From Pseudomonas chlororaphis (lineage in GTDB: Bacteria; Pseudomonadota; Gammaproteobacteria; Pseudomonadales; Pseudomonadaceae), in contig NZ_MOAL01000005.1 in the NCBI RefSeq assembly GCF_003731765.1, forward strand, positions 1 through 64,000: a stretch of DNA of 64,000 nucleotides. Reading direction: 5' to 3'. Both the position numbers and the translations under genes were made by a program. Positions 45,692 through 52,761 of the stretch are shown here, piece by piece. Position 1 is the stretch's first letter; each line of letters begins with the position of its first letter. A model generated the notes under the pieces. It made no database searches. It was not told where the DNA came from and worked only from the letters and a program-made list of their open reading frames with translations.

Positions 45692-46354
45692 ATGTTCACC
45701 GGCATTATCGAATCCATCGGCAGCATCCGTGCATTGACCCCTAAAGGCGGAGATGTGCGGGTCTATGTAGAAACCGGCAAGCTTGACCTGGCCGACGTAA
45801 AACTGGGCGACAGCATCGCGGTGAACGGCGTCTGCCTGACCGCGGTCGAGTTGCCCGGTGACGGTTTCTGGGCCGACGTCAGCCGCGAGACCCTGGACTG
45901 CACCGCCTTCCATCAATTGAAAAGCGGCAGCCGGGTCAACCTGGAAAAAGCCCTGACCCCGACCACCCGCCTGGGCGGTCACCTGGTCAGCGGGCACGTC
46001 GATGGCGTCGGTGAAGTGGTGGCGCGGGAAGAAAATGCTCGGGCCATTCAGTTCCGCATCCGTGCCCCCAAGGAGCTGGCCAAGTACATCGCTCACAAAG
46101 GCTCGATCACCGTCGACGGCACCAGCCTGACGGTCAACGCGGTCAATGGCGCCGAATTCGAACTGACCATCGTTCCGCACACCCTGGCCGAAACCATCAT
46201 GGACGACTACCGCCCGGGCCGGCAGGTGAACCTCGAAGTCGACCTGCTGGCGCGTTATCTGGAGCGCCTGCTGCTCGGCGACAAGGCAGCAGAGCCTTCC
46301 AGCGGCGGCATCACCGAAAGTTTTCTGGCCGCCAACGGCTACCTCAAATCCTGA
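45692..46354 (+). CDS. ribE: Riboflavin synthase
   Basis: The enzyme dismutates two 6,7-dimethyl-8-ribityllumazines to riboflavin. The ATG at 45692 follows a perfect AGGAGG and gives 220 residues beginning MFTGIIESIGSI. Two homologous lumazine-binding barrels are visible, each with its GDSIAVNGVCLTA and GSITVDGTSLTVNAV block and each opening with MFTGI or HVDGVGEV. Family length about 220 residues. Symbol follows the ribE name for riboflavin synthase alpha chain. Confidence 0.97.
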   Translation: MFTGIIESIGSIRALTPKGGDVRVYVETGKLDLADVKLGDSIAVNGVCLTAVELPGDGFWADVSRETLDCTAFHQLKSGSRVNLEKALTPTTRLGGHLVSGHVDGVGEVVAREENARAIQFRIRAPKELAKYIAHKGSITVDGTSLTVNAVNGAEFELTIVPHTLAETIMDDYRPGRQVNLEVDLLARYLERLLLGDKAAEPSSGGITESFLAANGYLKS

Positions 46355-46370
46355 CTCAAGGGGGTGCCGC

Positions 46371-47462
46371 GTGGCGCTCAATAGCATCGAAGAACTGGTT
46401 GAAGACATCCGCCAAGGCAAGATGGTCATCCTTATGGATGACGAAGATCGCGAGAACGAAGGCGACATCATCATGGCCGCCGAGTGCTGCAAGGCCGAAC
46501 ACATCAACTTCATGGCCAAGCACGCCCGCGGCCTGATCTGCATGCCGATCACCCGCGAGCGCTGCGAGCTGCTCAAGCTGCCGCTGATGGCACCGCGCAA
46601 CGGCTCGGGTTTCGGCACCAAGTTCACCGTGTCCATTGAAGCCACTGAAGGCGTGACCACCGGTATCTCCGCCGCTGACCGCGCGCGCACTGTACAAGCG
46701 GCGGTTGCCAAGGACGCCAAGGCCGATGACATCGTCAGCCCCGGCCACATCTTCCCGTTGATGGCCCAGCCTGGCGGTACTTTGGCCCGTGCCGGCCACA
46801 CCGAAGCCGCGTGCGACCTGGCGCGCATGGCCGGGTTCGACCCGAGCGGTGTGATCTGCGAGGTGATGAACGACGACGGCACCATGTCCCGTCGCGCCGA
46901 GCTGGAAGCCTTCGCTGCCGAACATGACATCAAGATCGGCACCATTGCCGACTTGATTCACTACCGGATGATCCACGAACGTACCGTTCAGCGGATCTCC
47001 GAGCAGCCTCTGGACAGCGAATTGGGTCAGTTCAACCTGGTGACCTATCGTGATTCGGTGGAAGGCGACGTGCACATGGCCCTCACCCTGGGCGAAATCT
47101 GTGCCGAACAGCCGACCCTGGTCCGGGTGCACAACATGGACCCGCTGCGCGACCTGCTGATGGTCAAGCAACCAGGGCGCTGGAGCCTGCGGGCCGCCAT
47201 GTCCGCAGTGGCCGAGGCCGGCAGCGGTGTGGTGCTGTTGCTCGGCCACCCCCTGGATGGCGACGTGGTCCTGGCGCATATTCGCGAAAGTGCCGATCAC
47301 GCACCGGCCAAGACACCGACCACCTACAGCATCGTCGGTGCCGGTTCGCAGATCCTGCGGGACCTGGGCGTGCGCAAAATGCGCTTGATGAGTGCGCCAA
47401 TGAAATTTAATGCGATATCCGGTTTCGACCTGGAAGTTGTAGAATACGTGCCCTCCGAATAA
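46371..47462 (+). CDS. ribBA: 3,4-dihydroxy-2-butanone 4-phosphate synthase with degenerate GTP cyclohydrolase II domain
   Basis: A 363-residue protein from GTG at 46371 (ALNSIEELVEDIRQGKMVIL). The N-terminal RibB half is intact, with the acidic loop DDEDRENEGDI and the HTEAACDLARMAGF block. The C-terminal half resembles GTP cyclohydrolase II, but the CxxxxxxxxxxCxC zinc cysteines of RibA are absent: the matching region reads LTLGEICAEQPTLVRVHNMD. The second half is thus probably inactive, and a complete RibA is encoded at 50894-51511. Same arrangement is known for the Pseudomonas gene called ribB. Confidence 0.95.
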   Translation: MALNSIEELVEDIRQGKMVILMDDEDRENEGDIIMAAECCKAEHINFMAKHARGLICMPITRERCELLKLPLMAPRNGSGFGTKFTVSIEATEGVTTGISAADRARTVQAAVAKDAKADDIVSPGHIFPLMAQPGGTLARAGHTEAACDLARMAGFDPSGVICEVMNDDGTMSRRAELEAFAAEHDIKIGTIADLIHYRMIHERTVQRISEQPLDSELGQFNLVTYRDSVEGDVHMALTLGEICAEQPTLVRVHNMDPLRDLLMVKQPGRWSLRAAMSAVAEAGSGVVLLLGHPLDGDVVLAHIRESADHAPAKTPTTYSIVGAGSQILRDLGVRKMRLMSAPMKFNAISGFDLEVVEYVPSE

Positions 47463-47553
47463 AAGCCGCCCGCCAAAGGCCTCTTGTTCGCGGTTAAAAC
47501 ATCACTGAGGGGCGCGTACTGAACGCGTCCCGGCTCTTTAAGAGATTTGTCGA

Positions 47554-48030
47554 ATGACCCTGAAGACCATCGAAGGTACCTTCATCGCCCCCAAAGGCCG
47601 CTATGCCCTGGTGGTCGGCCGCTTCAACAGCTTCGTCGTCGAAAGCCTGGTCAGCGGCGCGGTTGACGCCCTGGTTCGCCACGGCGTGAGCGAAAGCGAT
47701 ATCACCCTCATCCGCGCACCTGGCGCCTTCGAGATTCCCCTGGTCGCGCAGAAAGTTGCACAGAAGGGTGAATACGCAGCGATCATCGCCCTGGGCGCAG
47801 TGATTCGCGGCGGCACCCCGCACTTCGAATACGTGGCTGGCGAATGCACCAAGGGCTTGGCCCAGGTGTCCATGGAATTCGGCGTGCCAGTGGCCTTCGG
47901 CGTGCTGACCGTTGATTCGATCGAGCAAGCCATCGAGCGTTCCGGCACCAAGGCCGGCAACAAAGGCGCTGAAGCTGCCTTGTCCGCCCTGGAAATGGTC
48001 AGTCTGCTGGCGCAGTTGGAGGCCAAGTGA
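47554..48030 (+). CDS. ribH: 6,7-dimethyl-8-ribityllumazine synthase
   Basis: Lumazine synthase joins the RibA/RibD product to the RibB product. The product has 158 residues: RYALVVGRFNSFVVESLVSG, VRAPGAFEIP-type IRAPGAFEIPLVAQKVAQ, ALGAVIRGGTPHFEYVAGEC, and the catalytic His in TPHFEY. The gap of 91 bases from ribBA contains a stable hairpin. The stop overlaps the nusB start. Confidence 0.97.
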   Translation: MTLKTIEGTFIAPKGRYALVVGRFNSFVVESLVSGAVDALVRHGVSESDITLIRAPGAFEIPLVAQKVAQKGEYAAIIALGAVIRGGTPHFEYVAGECTKGLAQVSMEFGVPVAFGVLTVDSIEQAIERSGTKAGNKGAEAALSALEMVSLLAQLEAK

Positions 48031-48527
48031 TTAGCGACGATAGCGATCGTTTCAACCCGCGCGATCCGAAACCTGCGGACGCTGGCAAGCCATCCAAGAG
48101 CGCCAAGCGCCGCGAAGCCCGTCAGCTCGCGACTCAGGCGCTGTACCAATGGCACATGGCCAAGCATTCGCTGAACGAGATTGAAGCGCAGTTCCGGGTC
48201 GACAACGATTTCACCGACATCGACGGTGCCTACTTCCGTGAAATCCTGCACGGGGTTCCGGCCAGCAAAGACGAGATCGACAGCGCTCTCACGCCTTGCC
48301 TGGACATCACCATCGATGAGCTGGACCCGGTTGAGCTGGCGGTGTTGCGCCTGTCCACCTGGGAACTGCTCAAGCGCGTCGACGTGCCGTACCGCGTTGT
48401 GATCAACGAAGGTATCGAACTGGCCAAGGTCTTCGGTTCCACCGACGGTCACAAGTTCGTCAACGGCGTACTCGACAAGCTGGCCCCACGTCTGCGTGAA
48501 GCTGAAGTGAAGGCGTTCAAGCGCTGA
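48027..48527 (+). CDS. nusB: Transcription antitermination factor NusB
   Basis: NusB binds boxA RNA with S10 (NusE). The product has 166 residues from GTG at 48027, which overlaps the ribH stop as GTGA. The helical core reads AKRREARQLATQALYQWHMA, LDPVELAVLRLSTWELLKRV and the end FGSTDGHKFVNGVLDKLAP, typical for NusB. The first 25 residues are a charged extension common in pseudomonads. Confidence 0.97.
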   Translation: MISDDSDRFNPRDPKPADAGKPSKSAKRREARQLATQALYQWHMAKHSLNEIEAQFRVDNDFTDIDGAYFREILHGVPASKDEIDSALTPCLDITIDELDPVELAVLRLSTWELLKRVDVPYRVVINEGIELAKVFGSTDGHKFVNGVLDKLAPRLREAEVKAFKR

Positions 48528-48545
48528 TTCGCGCTTGTGGCTGCC

Positions 48546-49511
48546 ATGGGCGAGTTTGAGCTGATCCGTAACTTCTTCGCTGCCGCGCCTTGTGCGCAGG
48601 CCGGCGAGGGTGTTGCCCTGGGGATTGGTGACGACTGCGCCTTGCTGGCAGTGCCCCCCGGCGAGCAGTTGGCGATTTCCACCGACACCCTGGTGAGCGG
48701 TGTGCACTTCGCCGATCCCTGCGAGCCCTTTCTTTTAGGTCAACGCTCCCTGGCGGTGGCCGTCAGTGATCTGGCCGCCATGGGCGCCGCCCCGCTGGCC
48801 TTTACCCTTGCCCTGACCTTGCCGACGGTGGACGCCGATTGGCTGCAAGCCTTTGCCCGTGGTTTGAATGCCATGGCGCAAGATTGCGGCGTGCGTTTGA
48901 TTGGCGGCGACACCACGCGCGGCCCCCTGGCCTTGACCCTGACCGTGTTGGGTCGGGTGCCGGTTGGCCAGGCCCTGGTCCGCAGCGGTGCCCGGCCGGG
49001 GGATTTGCTCTGTGTCGGCGGTGAGCTGGGCAACGGCGCGGGCGCCCTGCCGCTGGTGCTGGGGCAACGCAGCGCCGAGCCGGCGATCGCTGAGCCGCTG
49101 CTGGCTCATTACTGGTCGCCCCAACCCCAGCTTGGCCTGGGGCAGGCACTGCGGGGCAAGGCCACTTCGGCCCTGGATATCTCCGATGGCCTGCTGGCCG
49201 ATTGTGGGCACATCGCCAAAGCCTCGGCCGTGGGTCTGCAGATCGACAGTCAGCGCTTGCCGATGTCCCCGGCGCTGGTGAGTTTTCTCGGCGAGGCCGG
49301 AGCACGGGTCGCGGCCTTGAGCGGCGGTGACGACTACGTGCTGGCCTTCACCCTGCCACCTGCCGAATTGGCGCCCTTGCTGGCCGAAGGCTGGCCGGTG
49401 CATGTGGTGGGGCGGGTGGTCAGCGGGGAGGGCGTGACGCTGCTGGACGCCAGTGGGCAAGACATCACCCCGAGTCTGCGGGGCTATCAACATTTTCGGG
49501 AGACACCGTGA
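48546..49511 (+). CDS. thiL: Thiamine-monophosphate kinase
   Basis: ThiL phosphorylates thiamine monophosphate to thiamine pyrophosphate, the cofactor of Dxs encoded later in the window. ATG at 48546 gives 321 residues beginning MGEFELIRNFFA. The metal and ATP-binding blocks are IGDDCALLAV, STDTLVSGVHFAD, RSLAVAVSDLAAMGAAP and GGDTTRGPLALTLTVLG, with a later SALDISDGLLADCGHIAKAS. The overlapping GTGA links it to pgpA. Confidence 0.97.
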   Translation: MGEFELIRNFFAAAPCAQAGEGVALGIGDDCALLAVPPGEQLAISTDTLVSGVHFADPCEPFLLGQRSLAVAVSDLAAMGAAPLAFTLALTLPTVDADWLQAFARGLNAMAQDCGVRLIGGDTTRGPLALTLTVLGRVPVGQALVRSGARPGDLLCVGGELGNGAGALPLVLGQRSAEPAIAEPLLAHYWSPQPQLGLGQALRGKATSALDISDGLLADCGHIAKASAVGLQIDSQRLPMSPALVSFLGEAGARVAALSGGDDYVLAFTLPPAELAPLLAEGWPVHVVGRVVSGEGVTLLDASGQDITPSLRGYQHFRETP

Positions 49512-50011
49512 CAGATCATCCCAAACAGGTTCCGGCTGAGTTCGTGCCGCCGTCGGTCTGGCGTAATCCCTGGCATTTCCTGGCCTTCGGCTTTGGCTCC
49601 GGCACCTTGCCCAAGGCGCCGGGCACCTGGGGGTCGCTGGTTGCACTACCCTTTATTCCGTTGTGGCAGATGCTGCCGGATTGGGGCTACTGGCTGATGC
49701 TTGGCATCACCATGCTGTTCGGCTTCTGGCTGTGCGGCAAGGTGGCCAATGACCTGCGGGTCCATGACCACGAAGGCATCGTCTGGGATGAAATGGTCGG
49801 TATGTGGATCACCCTCTGGCTGGTGCCAGAAGGCTGGTACTGGTTGCTCGCTGGGTTCCTGATGTTCCGCTTCTTCGACATTCTCAAGCCCTGGCCAATC
49901 CGCTGGATCGACCGGCATGTGCACGGCGGTGTCGGCATCATGCTCGATGATGTGCTGGCCGGGGTGTTTGCCTGGTTGGCGATGCAGGGGCTGGTGTGGT
50001 GTTTTACCTGA
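49508..50011 (+). CDS. pgpA: Phosphatidylglycerophosphatase A
   Basis: PgpA dephosphorylates phosphatidylglycerophosphate, giving the substrate used by cardiolipin synthases such as ClsB. GTG at 49508 yields 167 residues. Characteristic blocks are GFGSGTLPKAPGTWGSLVAL, HDHEGIVWDEMVGMWITLWL, GFLMFRFFDILKPWPIRWID and GVGIMLDDVLAGVFAWL. The acidic residues of the motifs are all present. It overlaps thiL by four bases. Confidence 0.96.
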   Translation: MTDHPKQVPAEFVPPSVWRNPWHFLAFGFGSGTLPKAPGTWGSLVALPFIPLWQMLPDWGYWLMLGITMLFGFWLCGKVANDLRVHDHEGIVWDEMVGMWITLWLVPEGWYWLLAGFLMFRFFDILKPWPIRWIDRHVHGGVGIMLDDVLAGVFAWLAMQGLVWCFT

Positions 50012-50021
50012 GGGATTGAAC

Positions 50022-50780
50022 ATGGGGTTCAGCCGCGCTCTGGTGCTGTTGCTCTGTTTCTGCGGGTATAGCGTGGCCTGGGCTGGCGAGTCGCCGGCGT
50101 CGCTCGGGCCCATTCGCCTGGCCAGTGAGGAATGGGACGACTACACCGAAGCCAACGGCCAGGGCCTGGCGTGGGACATCCTGCGGGAAGTGTTCGAGCC
50201 GCAAGGGATCAAGCTGGACATCCGCAGCGTGCCCTACACCCGCTCGGTGGGGCTGGTGCAGCGGGCTGAGGTGGATGCCCAGGTCGGGGCTTATCGTGGC
50301 GAGTCGGTGGGCCTGCTTTACCCTCGCTGGAATTACGACACCGACCATATCTACTCCCTGGGGCTGGCGAGCAATCCGCCCCTGACCCAGGACAACCTCG
50401 GTGCTTACCGGCTGGTCTGGGTGCGCGGCTACAAGTATCAGGATTACTTGCCCAATGTCCGGCGCTTCAATGAGATTCGCCGGCGTATCGGCATTCTGCC
50501 GATGCTGATGTACAACCGCGCCGACTACTACATCGATGCCTTGACCGAGGTGAATTACGTGCTCGGCCAGGCTGAAGACCCTTCGCGCTTCCGGCTCAGC
50601 CATCTGGCCGAATTGCCGCTGTACCTGGGCTTTACCGACAACGAGCGTGGTCGCGCCTTGCTCGCGGTGTTTGATCGACGCATGGAAGAGTTGGTCAAAA
50701 ACGGCCACCTGCGGCCGATTTTCCAGCATTGGAAGCAGCCTTATCCCTTTGAATCCGGGCGAGCGGTGTTGACCCCTTGA
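50022..50780 (+). CDS. Periplasmic solute-binding-like protein (family 3)
   Basis: A 252-residue protein with a signal peptide (MGFSRALVLLLCFCGYSVAWA). The mature part looks like a family-3 periplasmic binding protein (IRLASEEWDDYTEANGQGLA, VPYTRSVGLVQRAEVDAQVG, YYIDALTEVNYVLGQAEDPS). No transporter genes are adjacent, so it may be a sensor or orphan receptor. The ATG at 50022 is chosen over the in-frame start in pgpA. Ten bases follow pgpA, so it is likely in its operon. Confidence 0.85.
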   Translation: MGFSRALVLLLCFCGYSVAWAGESPASLGPIRLASEEWDDYTEANGQGLAWDILREVFEPQGIKLDIRSVPYTRSVGLVQRAEVDAQVGAYRGESVGLLYPRWNYDTDHIYSLGLASNPPLTQDNLGAYRLVWVRGYKYQDYLPNVRRFNEIRRRIGILPMLMYNRADYYIDALTEVNYVLGQAEDPSRFRLSHLAELPLYLGFTDNERGRALLAVFDRRMEELVKNGHLRPIFQHWKQPYPFESGRAVLTP

Positions 50781-50837
50781 TCAAACTTATCGATCTTTAT
50801 CTCCGATAATTCAGCCTAAGCGTCTGTCGAAAGCTGC

Positions 50838-50846
50838 TGTTACAAT
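50838..50846 (+). promoter_or_regulatory. Extended -10 before ribA
   Basis: TGTTACAAT is an extended -10 (TGt plus TACAAT). No good -35 is seen. It would start ribA transcription about 40 bases before the GTG. Confidence 0.4.
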
Positions 50847-50893
50847 GCCGCCTCTGCGAATCTCCAGTCCCAATACAGATCAGGAGCACAACG

Positions 50894-51511
50894 GTGCCCG
50901 TCGTTTTTGTTGCCGCTTCCAAGTTGCCCACCCCTTTTGCGCAATTCACCATGCATGGCTTTCTCGATGAAGCCACCGGCCGTGAGCACGTGGTGCTCAG
51001 CCTGGGTGATGTCGCCGATGGTGCCCCGGTACTCGGCCGGTTGCACTCCGAATGCCTGACCGGCGATGCCCTGTTCAGCCAGCGTTGCGACTGCGGCTCG
51101 CAACTGGAAGCCGCCCTGCGGGCCATCGCCCGTGAAGGCCGTGGCGTGCTGTTGTACCTGCGCCAGGAAGGGCGTGGCATTGGCTTGCTGAACAAGATCC
51201 GTGCCTACGAACTGCAGGACGGCGGCGCCGATACCGTTGAAGCCAACGAACGCCTGGGCTTTGCCGCTGACCAGCGTGACTACGCCATGTGCCTGCCGAT
51301 GCTGGAGCACTTGGGGGTCACCTCCCTGCGCCTGATGACCAATAACCCGCGCAAGGTCAAAGCCCTGACCGAGATGGGCATTCAGGTGGCCGAGCGGGTG
51401 CCGTTGCACACCGGGCATAACCCCCATAACAAGCTCTACCTGGCCACCAAGGCCAGCAAGCTCGACCACATGATGGGTAACGAGCATCAGGGTGAGGTTG
51501 ATCGCGCGTGA
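50894..51511 (+). CDS. ribA: GTP cyclohydrolase II
   Basis: RibA opens GTP to start riboflavin synthesis. The product has 205 residues. The start is GTG at 50894, with AGGAG seven bases ahead. The zinc ligands are Cys54, Cys65 and Cys67 (RLHSECLTGDALFSQRCDCG), and the active-site block LYLRQEGRGIGLLNKIRAYE is intact, as is LMTNNPRKVKAL. It supplies the activity lost from the second half of RibBA. It overlaps the following gene as GTGA. Confidence 0.98.
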   Translation: MPVVFVAASKLPTPFAQFTMHGFLDEATGREHVVLSLGDVADGAPVLGRLHSECLTGDALFSQRCDCGSQLEAALRAIAREGRGVLLYLRQEGRGIGLLNKIRAYELQDGGADTVEANERLGFAADQRDYAMCLPMLEHLGVTSLRLMTNNPRKVKALTEMGIQVAERVPLHTGHNPHNKLYLATKASKLDHMMGNEHQGEVDRA

Positions 51512-51927
51512 CTCGTGGCCAAGTGCGGCGGCGCCTTGCCGTCAGCTGGTGGCAGTACCTGGCGCTGGCCTTGTTGCCGCTGTTCGTGATCAATGCGCTG
51601 TTTGGCCAGGGCGAAGCCCTGTTGCCGGTGCTGGCCATGCCGTTCTTTATCGCTGGCGTGGCCTCGATGTTTGTCAGTTTGCGGTTCTTTAGTGGCTACA
51701 AGCACGCCCTGATCGCCACCCAGAAAGCCCTGGACACCCCGGAAGAACCCGCCGCCTGGATCGAGCTGGCCGCGCGCCGTCGCCTGGCCTTGCTGGTGGC
51801 CGCATTGCCGGCGTGGGTTGGCACCTTGGCGGTCTTCGTCGGCCTGGAAGCCGTGCCGCTGTTTCTTCTGGCACTGTCCACCACGGTGCTGTTCTACCTC
51901 TACCGTATTCCACGCCAGCTCGGCTGA
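51508..51927 (+). CDS. Small integral membrane protein
   Basis: A 139-residue inner-membrane protein with four hydrophobic stretches (YLALALLPLFVINALF, LAMPFFIAGVASMFVSL, LALLVAALPAWVGTLAVFVG, FLLALSTTVLFYLYRI). The N terminus is basic. The start GTG overlaps the ribA stop, and its TGA shares a base with the next ATG, so it is co-translated with its neighbours. The P. aeruginosa gene order is the same. Function unknown. Confidence 0.8.
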   Translation: MTRGQVRRRLAVSWWQYLALALLPLFVINALFGQGEALLPVLAMPFFIAGVASMFVSLRFFSGYKHALIATQKALDTPEEPAAWIELAARRRLALLVAALPAWVGTLAVFVGLEAVPLFLLALSTTVLFYLYRIPRQLG

Positions 51928-52724
51928 TGCGCTGCTGGCTGGCGCTCCTGCTGCTGGTCCTGTGTGGCCCGGCTTTGGCAGTGGAGCGGGTGGTCAGCCT
52001 GGCCCCTTCGCTGTCGGAAATCGTCGTCGAACTGGGGGCCAGTGAGCTGCTGGTGGGGGTGCTGGATGCCGGCGAACGCCCTCCCGAGTTGAAAGACCTG
52101 CCGTCCGTGGGCCGCTATGGCCAATTGGATGTGGAGCGTCTGCTCAGCCTCAAACCCGACCTGTTACTGCTCTGGCCTGCCAGTGTTGGCCCGGCCCAGC
52201 GTGAGCAGTTGGCTCGCCTGGGCATTGCCACCTACGTTGCTGAACCCCACAGCCTTGCGCAGCTCACCCGGCAGATTGCCGAGATCGGCGAGCGCCTGGG
52301 CCGGCCCGAAGCGGGGCATAAGCTGGCGGCGCAACTGGATGCGCGGCTTGCTGAGTTGCGCCAGCGCTATCAGCGCCCGTCCCCCTTGCCGGTGTTCTAT
52401 CAGGTCTGGGATCGGCCGCTGTACACCATTGGTGGCCAGCAGATCATCAGCGATGCCTTGAGTGTGTGCGGCGCACGTAACGTGTTTGCCGACCAGGCAC
52501 TGCCGGCGCCCCAGGTCAGTATCGAAGCGGTGTTGGCGCGCAATCCCCAGGCCATCCTTGCCACCCGCCAGGCACAGCTGGACGCCTGGAAAGCCTGGCC
52601 GCAGATCGCGGCGGTGGCTCAGGGGCGGTTGTTAAGGGTGATGGATAACGGCCTGGAGCGGCCCAGCGCACAGATGGTCGCGGCGACCGCCGCACTGTGT
52701 GCCTTGATTGCGCCGCAACGCTGA
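51927..52724 (+). CDS. BtuF-like cobalamin/iron-siderophore binding protein
   Basis: A 265-residue periplasmic protein with signal MRCWLALLLLVLCGPALA. The class III binding-protein pattern is clear: RVVSLAPSLSEIVVELGASE, VGVLDAGERPPELKDLPSVG, DLLLLWPASVGPAQREQLA and IGGQQIISDALSVCGARNVF. BtuF, the vitamin B12 receptor, is the closest match in layout. The rest of the BtuCD transporter is not next to it here. The frame is open upstream to 51813 but the signal peptide sets the start. Confidence 0.88.
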   Translation: MRCWLALLLLVLCGPALAVERVVSLAPSLSEIVVELGASELLVGVLDAGERPPELKDLPSVGRYGQLDVERLLSLKPDLLLLWPASVGPAQREQLARLGIATYVAEPHSLAQLTRQIAEIGERLGRPEAGHKLAAQLDARLAELRQRYQRPSPLPVFYQVWDRPLYTIGGQQIISDALSVCGARNVFADQALPAPQVSIEAVLARNPQAILATRQAQLDAWKAWPQIAAVAQGRLLRVMDNGLERPSAQMVAATAALCALIAPQR

Positions 52725-52746
52725 TCGCCCCCGCGCCAAGGGGCGA
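52725..52746. other. GC-rich hairpin between the btuF-like gene and dxs
   Basis: TCGCCCC (52725-52731) pairs with GGGGCGA (52740-52746) around eight bases, between two convergent genes. There is no T tract, so it is at best a weak or Rho-aided terminator. Confidence 0.4.
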
Positions 52747-52761
52747 ACGCTGCGGCGGCTA

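Noticed and set aside
46355..46370. Possible FMN riboswitch before ribBA or ribH
   Set aside because: The gap before ribBA is only 16 bases, and the 91-base gap before ribH has no RFN consensus blocks.
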